DNA of 33,073 bases from Aquirhabdus sp. (GTDB lineage Bacteria; Pseudomonadota; Gammaproteobacteria; Pseudomonadales; Moraxellaceae): NCBI GenBank assembly GCA_030152425.1, contig JASLJP010000198.1:1-33073 (forward strand). The letters are read 5' to 3'. A program made the translations under genes and the position numbers. Shown here in pieces: positions 1-8,999 of the stretch. The notes under the pieces were generated by a model. That model saw only the letters and a list, made by a program, of their open reading frames with translations, searched no databases and was not told the DNA's origin. Within the stretch, counting starts at the first letter, position 1. Each line of letters opens with the position of its first letter.

Positions 1-264
1 GGTCAGCATGGCCGCATCAATGTCGACGTGCTGAGCCTGTCCAACGACAGTGTACAAATCAGCATCGCCGACAACGGCCCCGGCATCTTGGATGCTGAAA
101 AGCCCAAAGTCACCGAGCGCTTCTATCGCGGCAGCGCAAGCAATGACACACCGGGTGTGGGGTTGGGATTAACCTTGGTTGATGCCGTGGCACGGCTGCA
201 TGGCGGGCGTTTGGAGCTGGAAGATAATCATCCGGGGCTACGGGCGCGGATCGTGATTGGGTGA
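1..264 (+). CDS. Sensor histidine kinase, C-terminal ATPase domain (partial)
   Basis: Open in frame from the first base, so the gene begins outside the window and only about 87 residues are seen. They hold the end of a GHKL/HATPase_c domain: the G1 box (ADNGPGI), a phenylalanine-containing F box (ERFYRG) and the G2 box (GVGLGLTLV), followed by the usual final strand. This arrangement is typical of the ATP-binding part of two-component kinases that pair with OmpR-type regulators. The dimerisation and sensor domains are not visible, so the signal and partner cannot be given. The stop TGA is followed after about 20 bases by a strong hairpin. Confidence 0.88.
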   Translation, partial: GQHGRINVDVLSLSNDSVQISIADNGPGILDAEKPKVTERFYRGSASNDTPGVGLGLTLVDAVARLHGGRLELEDNHPGLRARIVIG

Positions 265-285
265 GTTGCTTCCCCCCACAGCCGA

Positions 286-326
286 TAAAAAACCGCCCAA
301 CTCATGCCGAATTGGGCGGTTTTTTC
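286..326. terminator. Bidirectional intrinsic terminator
   Basis: Arms AACCGCCCAA (291-300) and TTGGGCGGTT (312-321) pair perfectly, flanked by a run of A on one side and T on the other. It lies between convergent genes ending at 264 (plus) and 346 (minus), so it can serve both. Confidence 0.85.
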
Positions 327-345
327 ATCGCAGCGTCGTGCACGT

Positions 346-1500
346 TTAGAAATTAAAATTGACGTTCGTGGCACTACTGGTGGTGATATTCACCGGTGTG
401 GTTTGAACTGCACCGCTCACCGTGTCTTTCGCTTGGATGCTGTACTGTCCGGCGACTACACCGTCAGAGGCCAAGGTCACAGGCAGCGTGCCATTATACG
501 TGCCGACAAAGGACGAGGACCCCGCAGGCAATGCCAGCGAATACGCACCGCTGGTGACGCGCGAGGCGATCTCGTAACTCGCGCCCAATAGGGTCTGCGA
601 TGCGCGGACGACCACCGCATCACTGCCGGAGACGGTACCCGCCACCGTCAGGTAGGTCGAGGCCGGTGTAGAGATCGGTGCGACTGCGGTCGATACCGTG
701 GTATCAGCGCTGGCAACGACCGGCACGGCGCGGATCACGGCATTGGCATAGCCTTTGTCGACCACCACCACATCATACTTGCCGTTGCTGCTGCTCTGAA
801 CCAGCGGCGACAGAGTAAAGCTGCCATCTGCATTGGCGATGGTGCCTTTGATCACCACGCCATTTTGCTCGGCATAGACGGTCGCACCCGCTTCCGCCGG
901 AGAAACAAAGCCTTTGATCCTGCCGCTGACCACCACCGGCGTGGCGGTGACAACGGGCTTCAGACTGTATTTGCCATTGCCTTTTTGTACCACCGAGCTG
1001 CAGGCGTCAAAGTCCAGCACCAGATCGGTCAAGGTATCCGGCTGCACCGTGAAGTTACCGACGACTTTATAGCCGCTTTGCGTGGCGCTCGGCGTCGACA
1101 GGATCACTTCAGGCTCATCCGCACCCGTCGGGCCGGTCGGCACGATGGTATTGCCATTGGCCACGAGCACGAGGCGGATCTGTTGGTACTTACCGGCCGG
1201 CAGTGGAATCTGACCGAGTTGCGCCAGTACACCATTGGTCAATGACAGCAGGTCCACACGCAGCGGTGTGGCCAGCGTCAGTGTTTCCCAGCCTGACTCT
1301 GTATCGCTGGCATTGGCACTGGTGTGGACGCGGATTTGTTTGACGGTGACCCAGACATGGTTAAAACCGCAGGACGGATTGTCCGTCATGGACACGTTGA
1401 GCGTTCCTGAACCACTGGGCGTCGTGTCGTCGCCACCGCCGCCGCATCCTGCCAGCGCCAAAGTTGCCGCCAGCAGGGTCAATGGATAAATAGATTTCAT
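346..1500 (-). CDS. DUF4382 domain lipoprotein
   Basis: A 384-residue exported lipoprotein. The N-terminus is a classical lipoprotein signal with lipobox LAGC and acylated Cys19, followed by Gly residues and Asp-Asp. Residues about 33-165 match the DUF4382 pattern (start GTLNVSMTDNP, then VWVTVKQIRVH, VDLLSLTNG, LPAGKYQQIRLVL). Residues about 190-260 resemble a carboxypeptidase-regulatory-like beta sandwich, with ADGSFTL as the core. The C-terminal 120 residues are Ser/Thr/Val rich and look like further beta domain. ATG at 1500 is supported by GGAG seven bases upstream. The function of DUF4382 proteins is not established. A surface or periplasmic binding or structural role is inference. Confidence 0.85.
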   Translation of the reverse strand: MKSIYPLTLLAATLALAGCGGGGDDTTPSGSGTLNVSMTDNPSCGFNHVWVTVKQIRVHTSANASDTESGWETLTLATPLRVDLLSLTNGVLAQLGQIPLPAGKYQQIRLVLVANGNTIVPTGPTGADEPEVILSTPSATQSGYKVVGNFTVQPDTLTDLVLDFDACSSVVQKGNGKYSLKPVVTATPVVVSGRIKGFVSPAEAGATVYAEQNGVVIKGTIANADGSFTLSPLVQSSSNGKYDVVVVDKGYANAVIRAVPVVASADTTVSTAVAPISTPASTYLTVAGTVSGSDAVVVRASQTLLGASYEIASRVTSGAYSLALPAGSSSFVGTYNGTLPVTLASDGVVAGQYSIQAKDTVSGAVQTTPVNITTSSATNVNFNF

Positions 1501-1650
1501 GATGACTCCTCACCCTTTCCGTAGGGACGTTGATAGGGCGAGGGTATGCTTGTGCACGGGAAGCGAGGGTAACGATTTGTTCTTAAAGTATTAACGGCTC
1601 GACATTTAACATAACAACATGTTGATTTTTTGTGAGTTAAATTTGCACGC

Positions 1651-2034
1651 CTAAGACTCCTGACTCTTACCCGCCAGCTTATGCGCGTGATGCTCCCAGT
1701 TTTGCCCGTCAAAATGTTCGATCACCAGCTGTTCGGGGCGCGTGTCGAGGCAGCGGACGTTGACGTCGACCCCATCGGGGTTGGAGCGTGGGATATAAAA
1801 GGATTTAACGCCGCAGACCTTGCAGAATTTATGCTGGGCGACACCCGTGCCGAAGGTATAAGTGGAGATGCTGTCCGCACCGCTGAGCAGTTTAAATTTG
1901 GACTGCGGCACGATCAGGTGCAGGAAACCGGCTTTCGCGCAGATCGAGCAATTGCACTCCTCACAGGTGATGATTTCCGGTGCTTCGACCTGAAACTGGA
2001 CTGCGCCGCAGTGGCAGCTACCGTGGTAGATCAT
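1651..2034 (-). CDS. GFA/CENP-V family zinc-binding protein
   Basis: A 127-residue protein of the glutathione-dependent formaldehyde-activating (GFA, or CENP-V/GFA) superfamily. The zinc-site cysteines are all visible: CHC at residues 7-9, C27/C29/C32 in the ECNCSIC segment, and CKVC at 71-74. The conserved YHGSCHCGAV start is present. Family members bind zinc in a beta-tent fold. Only some act on S-hydroxymethylglutathione, so formaldehyde metabolism should not be assumed. ATG at 2034 has GAGGGA seven bases upstream. It starts 34 bases after the response-regulator stop on the same strand and may be read through from the kinase/regulator pair. I see no functional link. Confidence 0.85.
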   Translation of the reverse strand: MIYHGSCHCGAVQFQVEAPEIITCEECNCSICAKAGFLHLIVPQSKFKLLSGADSISTYTFGTGVAQHKFCKVCGVKSFYIPRSNPDGVDVNVRCLDTRPEQLVIEHFDGQNWEHHAHKLAGKSQES

Positions 2035-2068
2035 GACTGTTCCCTCGTTTTTTTAAATTCGATCCAGA

Positions 2069-2743
2069 TTACGTCAGCCCGCGTCGATCCGCCTCCAGTG
2101 CCGCCTCGGCGCGCGAGGAGATATTGAGCTTGCGGTAGATGTCTTTGACATAACCCGAGGCGGTATGCTCGGAGATATGCAGGGTCTTGGCGGCTTGGCT
2201 GATGCGCATGCCACGGCCGATACAGCTCAAGACATCGGTTTCACGCGGGGTTAGCGGCGTCAGGCTGGCGGGCTTGGGCGTGGCGGCGCGCTCAGGACTG
2301 GCGTGAAAGTAACTCAGCATACGCCGTGCAATACTGGGAGACAAGGCAGGAATCCCCTCGGCGAGTAGCTTCAGGTGCTGCTGAAACACCGAATCGGTCT
2401 GGTCTTTGAGCAGATAACCCTGCGCACCTGCGGCCAGCGCATCAAACAGATGGCTGTCGTCGTCATAAATCGTCACGACGATGAGCTGCGTGTCGGGATG
2501 AGAGATCGCCATCTCGCGGATCAGGTCTACACCCGAGCCATCGGGTAGCCCGAGGTCGATCAAGGCCAGCACCGGTGCTGGATCGAGCCGTATCCGCTGC
2601 CGCGCATCCTGCAATGACGCGGCGCACTGGACGGTATAGATCGGGTATACCTGCCCGACCATCTCGAGCAGCCACTGACTGATCTCGAGCTGATCCTCGA
2701 CGATCAGCACATGGGGTGAGCGTCGCACATCGAGCGGCATCAT
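2069..2743 (-). CDS. LuxR/NarL-type response regulator
   Basis: A 224-residue two-component regulator. The receiver domain (about 10-125) has the acidic pair E16/D17, the phospho-acceptor D63 in LIDLGLPDG, T91 and K113 (LLKD). A GerE/LuxR helix-turn-helix follows (about 158-220), with LTPRETDVL and the recognition region AAKTLHISEHTASGYVKDIYRKL. The ATG at 2743 overlaps the kinase stop by four bases (ATGA), so the two are translationally coupled and almost surely partners. Targets are not visible. The adjacent lipoprotein genes are possible but unproven candidates. Confidence 0.93.
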   Translation of the reverse strand: MMPLDVRRSPHVLIVEDQLEISQWLLEMVGQVYPIYTVQCAASLQDARQRIRLDPAPVLALIDLGLPDGSGVDLIREMAISHPDTQLIVVTIYDDDSHLFDALAAGAQGYLLKDQTDSVFQQHLKLLAEGIPALSPSIARRMLSYFHASPERAATPKPASLTPLTPRETDVLSCIGRGMRISQAAKTLHISEHTASGYVKDIYRKLNISSRAEAALEADRRGLT

Positions 2744-4929
2744 ACGGTCACACTGCCGGGTAGCTGGACGGGAATTGCCACATGGACGGTCGTGCCATGA
2801 CCTGCGGACTCGATGCTGACGCGGCCGTGCAGTTTTTCAACCCGCAGTTTGAGATTGCCCAATCCATGACCGCTGCGTGGGTCTTTGGCCGTCGTGTCGC
2901 CGCCCACCATCCCAACCCCATCATCGCGGACGGTAGTCGACAGACCAGCAGCGCTATAGTCGGTGGTGATCTCGACGCTACTGGCTTGGGCGTGTTTGAC
3001 GATATTGCTGATCAGCTCGCGCATGATCGAAATATAGTTTTTATAGAGGCTGTAGCCCAATACCACATCGGTCTCAAACACTGGCAACGTCCACTGTAAG
3101 GCGATGCCTGCGGCCTCGAGGCGTTGCTCGGTTTCGTTATAGAGCTCCTGCATGACCACAGCCAACGCAAGCTGCCCACCAGCCAGACCGCTGACGATGG
3201 TGCGAATCTCGGCCAGTGAATGGCGGATGGTCTGGCGGGTCTGATCCATATCCTGCTGATGCAGGCCAAGCATGAGGCGCGAGCCGATGTCGTCGTGTAG
3301 GTCACGGGCGATCCGGCCACGCTCCTCCTGCGCGCCGCGATCGTAGGCCAGACGGCCATTGTCGGCTTGCTGCATCAGGGTCAGGAGCTGTGATGCCAGC
3401 GTCACATCCCGCGCGGAAAACAGCGTGCGCCCCTGCCATGGATAGTCAAGCTGCAGGGCAGGCACACCGGTCGTGGCGGGCAATAGCAGCCCTAATCCGT
3501 TTTTTTCGATACTCACCGTGCTGATCTGACGGTCGGTCAGCGGGTGGATATGCAGCGGATCGAATAGCTGCTGTACCAATGCCTGCCAGCGCTGGGCGCG
3601 CTCCTGTGTCGAGGTGGCAAAGGACACCTCGATGATGTTTTTAAACAGCTCCGGCTCTTTCATCTTGCGCTGCGGCATGATGCGCTGCTGAATCCAGCCG
3701 CGTACCGGCAGCCAGATCAAAGCGCAGATCAGCGTTGCCAGACCCAGTGATAGTGCCGGCTCCAGCTTGATGATCAAGATCGCATCCAAGGCGATCAACG
3801 CCAGTGCACCCGCGACCCAATACAAAATCCGAAACGCCCATTCGTCCAAGTCAAACAGTCGATAGCGACGTAGCCCCAGCGCCAGACCGATATTCATGAG
3901 CAGAAAAAACCCAAAGGCGTAGCCCTGCGACAGCCCCAACTGCACGCCGATCAACGATGAGCTCTGCACCAAGAATACAAACAGCCCGCAACTGGTCAGT
4001 ACCGAGACCGCAAACCAGCGCAGTGCCGCGCGCGCCATCGGATCACGGCGACTGGCGAGCCACTGCCACCCGGCGAACAGGATGGCGATAAGCATTTCCA
4101 AGGTCACGGGCAGATCGCTGCCGGTACTCGGATCGGGCAACGCCTGCAGGGCATCCAGCACAAACCAGCCCATAAACAGCACAGGGATCAGCCACAGGTA
4201 GATCGGCTTGACCAGCTGTTTCGGATAAGACAAAAACAGCGCCATCAGTGCGCAGCCAAAAAGGTACGAACCGCAGGTATTGACAAGCATCAGGGTATGA
4301 AAATAATCGCCCGCCAACGCCAGATCACGCGTGCTATAGATCGCCGCCGGAAAGGCAAACAGTGGATACGTGCAGTTCATAAGACCAAACATACGCGCGC
4401 CCATATCGTACGGTCGCAGCACCCAGATCCAGCAGCCGAGCATAAAGCCGAGACTGCTGACGATGAGCTGAAACCAAAAGACCGCCGGTAGGCTGCTGAG
4501 GGTGCGGGGTACGGGGTGGATGGTGTGGGTCGTTGACGTGCCGTCGGCTGCGCGGAGTTGCAGGTCGATACTGGGCGACTGCAAGATCTGCCATAGCTGC
4601 TGCTGGCGGCTAAACAGGGTGTTCATATCGGCATAGCTGGCGACGGTGTGCGGGTCTTCGCGCACATCGTCCGGCATCACATCCAGCCCCGTAGGGTCGG
4701 CGGCGCTGCTCACATGGCTGATCACCGCCAAAGGCACCTGCGCCGACGGGCCTTGAACCGCTGAAATCGAGACGGCCTGATCCTCAGCGCTAAAGCGCAG
4801 ACCGGTCCATGGGCTTTGCAGTGCCAGCCACGTGACCAGCACGGCCAATACGGTGATGAGTCCCCCTGCTGCTAATAACAGCTCCCCCGGAGATCTTTTT
4901 TGCGCATTCATCATGAAACTTATATCCAT
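2740..4929 (-). CDS. Multi-pass membrane sensor histidine kinase (HisKA_3 type)
   Basis: A 729-residue kinase. There is one membrane helix near residues 17-38, then an extracytoplasmic stretch of about 110 residues, then about seven or eight hydrophobic helices (roughly 148-410), a linker region, a HisKA_3 segment with the phosphorylated His near 545 (RIARDLHDDIGS), and a HATPase domain with N box (RELISNIVKHAQ) and G boxes (DDGVGM, GHGLGN). HisKA_3 kinases of this kind pair with NarL-type regulators, as found immediately downstream. One helix, a soluble domain and a helical bundle recall the ComP layout, in which the soluble part is PDZ-like. I cannot confirm a PDZ fold here. Starts at 4929, 4914 and 4911 are all possible; none has a strong ribosome site. 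Confidence 0.9.
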   Translation of the reverse strand: MDISFMMNAQKRSPGELLLAAGGLITVLAVLVTWLALQSPWTGLRFSAEDQAVSISAVQGPSAQVPLAVISHVSSAADPTGLDVMPDDVREDPHTVASYADMNTLFSRQQQLWQILQSPSIDLQLRAADGTSTTHTIHPVPRTLSSLPAVFWFQLIVSSLGFMLGCWIWVLRPYDMGARMFGLMNCTYPLFAFPAAIYSTRDLALAGDYFHTLMLVNTCGSYLFGCALMALFLSYPKQLVKPIYLWLIPVLFMGWFVLDALQALPDPSTGSDLPVTLEMLIAILFAGWQWLASRRDPMARAALRWFAVSVLTSCGLFVFLVQSSSLIGVQLGLSQGYAFGFFLLMNIGLALGLRRYRLFDLDEWAFRILYWVAGALALIALDAILIIKLEPALSLGLATLICALIWLPVRGWIQQRIMPQRKMKEPELFKNIIEVSFATSTQERAQRWQALVQQLFDPLHIHPLTDRQISTVSIEKNGLGLLLPATTGVPALQLDYPWQGRTLFSARDVTLASQLLTLMQQADNGRLAYDRGAQEERGRIARDLHDDIGSRLMLGLHQQDMDQTRQTIRHSLAEIRTIVSGLAGGQLALAVVMQELYNETEQRLEAAGIALQWTLPVFETDVVLGYSLYKNYISIMRELISNIVKHAQASSVEITTDYSAAGLSTTVRDDGVGMVGGDTTAKDPRSGHGLGNLKLRVEKLHGRVSIESAGHGTTVHVAIPVQLPGSVTV

Positions 4930-5081
4930 TTGCGCTCGTGCGCGGATCGTGCCGAGACGTCTAAAGTGTGAAATGGGTCATATCATATGCTGGATTAGTG
5001 TCCAGATGCACTGTCCGATTTCAGTCTGGCGACGAGTAGCATGCTGTTTCGTCTGCATCTTTTGTGTCAGCGCCTCAACGC

Positions 5082-5115
5082 AAAAAACTAAGGCCCCCAG
5101 ACACTGGACCTTAGT
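5082..5115 (-). terminator. Intrinsic terminator of the 5150-6154 lipoprotein gene
   Basis: On the minus strand ACTAAGG and CCTTAGT form the outer stem (5109-5115 with 5087-5093), with CCAG/CTGG inside, and are followed by six T residues (A run at 5082-5087 on the plus strand). Confidence 0.85.
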
Positions 5116-5149
5116 CGTTGTACCGCGACAGCTTTGGTTCGGCTACGCC

Positions 5150-6154
5150 TTAATGGTAGGTGTAGTCGATGGTATAGCTGATGGCAATGGGACTGGTGAC
5201 CTGAGCAGTGATGCGGCCAGTAGTGCCATTAAAATCACAAGATAAGATACTGAAGTTAGCAAGGTTTTTGTACGCGTCCTGAGTATTGGGTGCCGAGCAG
5301 AACTCTGACTTGTTGGCAGGTTTGGGCACGTTGTTGATGGTGACCTTCGGTGAGGCAAAGCCGCTGACCGTGGTGACGATATCTAGACTATACGAGCCGG
5401 TCGGCACGGGGTTGCCGCCGCTGGTGACATCTTTGAGATCAAAGGTGATGCCGCTGGTGTCGATTGACGCCGACCAGCTAAAGGACGACTCGCCGTTTTT
5501 GACATCATAGCTACACAGCGATGCGCTGCAGTTGTAGCTGATCTTGATCTGGTCGAGCACGGCGTCATAGCCTGTGTGCGATCCGGCGACGAAATTGAAT
5601 TTAAACGGGTTGATCTTCGGCACATCGGTCAGGCCTTTGGCGGTCAGGATCGCGCTGAGGTTGGCGGTGACTTTTTTGGCCGAGGCCAGTACTTTGGCAT
5701 CGTTGAGTGAGGCTGTCGCCCATGCGCTGACCAGTGCGGCCAGCGGTTTATTGTCATTGGCATCAAGCAGGGCTTGGGTGGTCAGCGAGGTGACGTTGGT
5801 TTTGCCTACCGCTGCGGCGTAGGAGTATAGGTCTTTGGTCGGATCGCCCGATGGATCGATGCCGTGCAGCAAATAAGGCGCGCCCTCTGCGACGACGACG
5901 CTATAGCTGCCATCGGCATTGACGGTTACCGGTGCGGACTTCACACCGGCTTTGTTGACCGCTTCGATCTTACCGACGAAGGCTTTACCGGTCGCGGCAG
6001 TACCCGTCAGCGTGACGTTGGCAGGGCCGGCTGGGGGTGCGGGTGTGTTGTCGTCGTCATTGTTGTTGCAGGCGGTCAGGGTGAGCGCCGTTACGGCAAG
6101 CAAGCCCACCCCGAAATGTAGACCCAGTTGGCTGAATTGTTTGAAGTTGCGCAT
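5150..6154 (-). CDS. Lipoprotein with carboxypeptidase-regulatory-like N-domain
   Basis: About 334 residues. I prefer the second ATG (6154), which has GGAAGA eight bases upstream. The longer form from 6169 has no ribosome site. The signal ends in lipobox LTAC (Cys29) and is followed by an Asn/Asp/Pro linker. Then comes a GTAATGKAFVGKI...NADGSYSVVV segment like a carboxypeptidase-regulatory domain, an alpha-helical middle with INPFKFNF and YDAVLDQI, and a beta-rich C-terminal half with four Cys. The same order of segments occurs in the next lipoprotein at 6382-8202, so the two are probably paralogues. No enzymatic motif is visible; an envelope role is inference. Confidence 0.75.
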   Translation of the reverse strand: MRNFKQFSQLGLHFGVGLLAVTALTLTACNNNDDDNTPAPPAGPANVTLTGTAATGKAFVGKIEAVNKAGVKSAPVTVNADGSYSVVVAEGAPYLLHGIDPSGDPTKDLYSYAAAVGKTNVTSLTTQALLDANDNKPLAALVSAWATASLNDAKVLASAKKVTANLSAILTAKGLTDVPKINPFKFNFVAGSHTGYDAVLDQIKISYNCSASLCSYDVKNGESSFSWSASIDTSGITFDLKDVTSGGNPVPTGSYSLDIVTTVSGFASPKVTINNVPKPANKSEFCSAPNTQDAYKNLANFSILSCDFNGTTGRITAQVTSPIAISYTIDYTYH

Positions 6155-6273
6155 TTTATCGTCTTCCATGGCGTAATAGAGGCACCAAGGTTACAAAAAA
6201 CCATCAATGTAAAACACCCCGCGAATCGGGGGTATTTGTGGCTAATTTCATGTACACGCCGCCGTTGCTACAT

Positions 6274-6304
6274 AAAAAAAACAGTGGCGCACTCGGCACC
6301 ACTG
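6274..6304 (-). terminator. Intrinsic terminator of the 6382-8202 lipoprotein gene
   Basis: On the minus strand a nine-pair stem (one G-U) with outer arms CAGTGG/CCACTG and loop CGAGT is followed by eight T residues (A run 6274-6281 on plus). It lies about 80 bases past the stop. Confidence 0.88.
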
Positions 6305-6381
6305 CTGTCCTGTTTTGTACTGCTTTTTTACGACTGTTTCCTGCGTTTAGCGGGGGCAAACCGCATGGAATGGGCAGCTAT

Positions 6382-8202
6382 TTACGGAGTACAGGACAAA
6401 AATCCATTGGCATTGGAGGTTGCCGAGGTGGTTTTGTAGGCATGATCAAAGGTGATCGCCAAGGTACGCACCGCAGCAAGGTTGCTGGCATCGGCAAACT
6501 CCACCGCGTTGGTACTGCTGCTGGTCGCGGCAAAGAAGGTCTTATCGGTCACGCTATGCAGGTGATTGGCGGTAAACGCATCGCTGCCAAACTGCGCTGT
6601 ACCCGCTGCCGTCACGATCAACTGTTGCGCGCCCGGCGGTGTACTGCCCAGCCCTGAGCAACTCGATAGGGTTTCGCTGCGTGGCAAGGAGGTAAAGAGG
6701 GTCGGAATGGCGCTGACCACTTGGCTGCTGGCGCTAGGCGCGGTATGACCCGTATGGCTATAGCAGACCTGCACTTTGTCATTGACGAAAGCGCTGTTTG
6801 GATAAAACGAGCCATCTGCTTTCCAGCCCAGCACGACATAGTTGCCGCCGTGCTGTTCGATCTTAAGATCCAGACTGGTGAGCGTGCTGCTCAGATCACG
6901 ATGAAACTCCAAGGTGCTGGTGCCCTTATGCGTGGCATCCACCAGCGGTTGGCCGTTCAGCGTGCTGCTGCCGTCGGCCTTGATGGTGACGTTGATCGGC
7001 GTGGTCGCACCGATCGGGCCACCTTCGCTGCACTGCAGCACATAGTCGCCGGGCAATACCGTGTTGTACACCTTGCCCAGTATGCCGTTGCTGGCTGGCG
7101 TGGTCGGTGGGGTTACGGGCGGTGTGACTGGAGGTGTAGTCCCTTTTTCACCAAAGAAATAGTCGGGGCTACCGGTGAAGTCCGGCCCTTCGGTGGTGAT
7201 CTTGCCGGCCGTGTCTTTAAACACATTGACGCGGAAATTGGTGGTCTTGCTGGCTAAGATGAGCAACCCTTGGCCATTGCTCTGTACGAATGGACCGCAG
7301 ACATCGGAGGCGGTGGCCGTTTGGCCGTTGAGGGTGATGTTGCCATTGGTAGCGATGGTCAGCGGTGTCGCGGTCGTACTGCTGCCGATCTTGACCTGAT
7401 AGGTGCCAACAAAAGGCGTCAGGTCTGACAAAGCCGCTTTAGGTTTAGTAATGCTGGCACAGGTCAGCGGCTCGGAGGGTGGGGTCAGTACGGGTGCAGT
7501 GGGCAGTGAGCCACCGCCGATAAAACTGCTGACCAAGGCGGGATAGTCTGATGCGGCGGCATTGAGCGCTCTGCCCAGCGCATCCAGCAGCGTGTCATAG
7601 AGGTCGCTTGCTAGCTCAGGGGTCAACTTGCTGGTCAGTGGATTAAAGTTTGGCGTCGTCGGCCAGACATAGCCTTTGGCCGTGAATGCGGTTTTAAGCG
7701 CTGCGGTGGCAGAAGCAATTGCCTCGGCATTGGGCAGATTGGTCGCAACCGGATGTGCCAGCCAAGACGCCGCATCGACCGAGCCGTGCTGTAGGGCTTT
7801 GATCAGTACCAAATCGGTCAACGGGGTGATGTTGAGTGGCACTTGTGCGCCATTGGTCGTAGTCACGCTATGCAGGGTCACACCGGCGGGCAATGTCCCG
7901 CCGCTGACTGCTGCCGCACAGGGCAGGCTGTCCGTACGTACTTTGGCGGTATAGACGCCGCCGCTATTGGTGGTAATCAAAGGCGCAGCCTTGCCATAGG
8001 TATGTCCACCGCCACAGGTGAGCACGACATGTGCGCCACTGACCGCCTGACCCACTGCAGCCGTACCCGAGACCGTGCTGGTCGGTGCGCTAGGCGTAGG
8101 GGGATTGGCCGCAAGCGTGCTGTCGTCGGTATCGTGACAACCCGTCAGCGCGAGGGCGCCCACACATACAGCACTGATTAAATTATAATTAAAGCGTCCC
8201 AT
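6382..8202 (-). CDS. Large lipoprotein with duplicated beta domains
   Basis: About 606 residues from ATG 8202, chosen because GGGG lies six bases upstream and it gives a clean signal. ATG 8208 and an 8262 start are alternatives. Lipobox LTGC gives Cys22. Segments in order: a regulatory-like beta domain (SGTAAVGQAVSGAHV), a helical middle (NFNPLTSKL, YDTLLDAL) matching the 5150 protein, then two similar domains, the first with FVGTYQVKIG...TLNGQ and the second with LPGDYVLQC...TLNGQ. They are separated by a Thr/Pro linker (TPPVTPPVTPP). A third Ser/Thr-rich domain ends in a Cys near the C-terminus. No catalytic motif is seen. Probably outer-membrane anchored and secreted or periplasmic; function unknown. 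Confidence 0.78.
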   Translation of the reverse strand: MGRFNYNLISAVCVGALALTGCHDTDDSTLAANPPTPSAPTSTVSGTAAVGQAVSGAHVVLTCGGGHTYGKAAPLITTNSGGVYTAKVRTDSLPCAAAVSGGTLPAGVTLHSVTTTNGAQVPLNITPLTDLVLIKALQHGSVDAASWLAHPVATNLPNAEAIASATAALKTAFTAKGYVWPTTPNFNPLTSKLTPELASDLYDTLLDALGRALNAAASDYPALVSSFIGGGSLPTAPVLTPPSEPLTCASITKPKAALSDLTPFVGTYQVKIGSSTTATPLTIATNGNITLNGQTATASDVCGPFVQSNGQGLLILASKTTNFRVNVFKDTAGKITTEGPDFTGSPDYFFGEKGTTPPVTPPVTPPTTPASNGILGKVYNTVLPGDYVLQCSEGGPIGATTPINVTIKADGSSTLNGQPLVDATHKGTSTLEFHRDLSSTLTSLDLKIEQHGGNYVVLGWKADGSFYPNSAFVNDKVQVCYSHTGHTAPSASSQVVSAIPTLFTSLPRSETLSSCSGLGSTPPGAQQLIVTAAGTAQFGSDAFTANHLHSVTDKTFFAATSSSTNAVEFADASNLAAVRTLAITFDHAYKTTSATSNANGFLSCTP

Positions 8203-8309
8203 CTGCATCCCCGATTTCTTTAAAATCAATCGCCAAGCATGGCTGATCTGTATACCAGCCAAGCTAACAGAGGGAAGGCAGGATTGGGTACCCCCTGTTT
8301 AAGGGGAGA

Positions 8310-8762
8310 CTACTGCATTTGCACTGGATTGGTGAGTGCATCGACGACGTTTTTCGGCGAACCGTCGTTTTGTGGCGTAGATCTGCTGCGATCTGTGGAC
8401 TGCGTGGCATGCACCTGCATATTCGACGACTCGGTGTCATGCTGCTGCTTGCGTTGTCCTTGTTGCGGATTGCGCTGTACACGGGCGCTCTCGGTATCTT
8501 GGGACATCATGGCATTGGCTTCTTCGGCCACGATGTTACGACTACTGTCGAAGTCCGGCGCTAAAATTTCTTTGCTGCCTTTGGCATGCAGGCGCAGGCG
8601 CTGCATGGATTGGGATTTATTGAGCACGGGAGACTGGGCGCTATAGTGCACGCTACCATCCTCCCCCACCCATTTAAACAGTGCCCCTGCCTGTGCCAAT
8701 GTCATCCCCATCAGCCATACAGCCAGCCCTGCACCCAAATAACCTGTTGTTTTTATAAACAT
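8310..8762 (-). CDS. DUF4124 domain-containing exported protein
   Basis: About 150 residues from ATG 8762, which has AGGGGA seven bases upstream. The longer form from 8792 is less likely. A signal peptide ends near AQAGA. It is followed by the short DUF4124 motif ALFKWVGEDGSVHYS, a small beta unit common in proteobacterial exported proteins, often read as XWXXDGXXHYSD-like. The remainder is low in hydrophobicity and rich in Gln, Ser, Asn and Arg, with no known domain, and is likely disordered. It precedes the large lipoprotein on the same strand with about 107 bases between. Function unknown. Confidence 0.75.
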   Translation of the reverse strand: MFIKTTGYLGAGLAVWLMGMTLAQAGALFKWVGEDGSVHYSAQSPVLNKSQSMQRLRLHAKGSKEILAPDFDSSRNIVAEEANAMMSQDTESARVQRNPQQGQRKQQHDTESSNMQVHATQSTDRSRSTPQNDGSPKNVVDALTNPVQMQ

Positions 8763-8953
8763 CCTGTAATCCCCTGACCCGTCGGCATCCATTGCCGATC
8801 TGCAAGGCAGGCATGCAAAGCGCGTGCCCTAAGCACAAACCCTTATATCTCGGCCTTGCCAGCGCATCGGGCGCAGCACTGCACTGACCTAAAGTGTCAC
8901 TAAGCACCCAAACGTATCCCGCCCGCGCGGGATCATCCGTGTAGGGCAGAAAT

Positions 8954-8983
8954 GACCAAGCCCATCACAGGATGGGCTTGGTC
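8954..8983 (-). terminator. Intrinsic terminator of the glycine-zipper gene
   Basis: A perfect 13-bp stem (GACCAAGCCCATC with its complement) and a four-base loop lie 17 bases past the stop at 9000. On the minus strand it is followed only by ATTTCT, a weak T tract, but the stem is very stable. Confidence 0.75.
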
Positions 8984-8999
8984 GGATGCTGGGGGCGGG

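Noticed and set aside
6216..6232. Hairpin ACCCC/GGGGT between the two paralogous lipoprotein genes.
   Set aside because: A much better terminator lies at 6274-6304. This one is imperfect, has a weak T tract, and may simply be part of the promoter region of the next gene.
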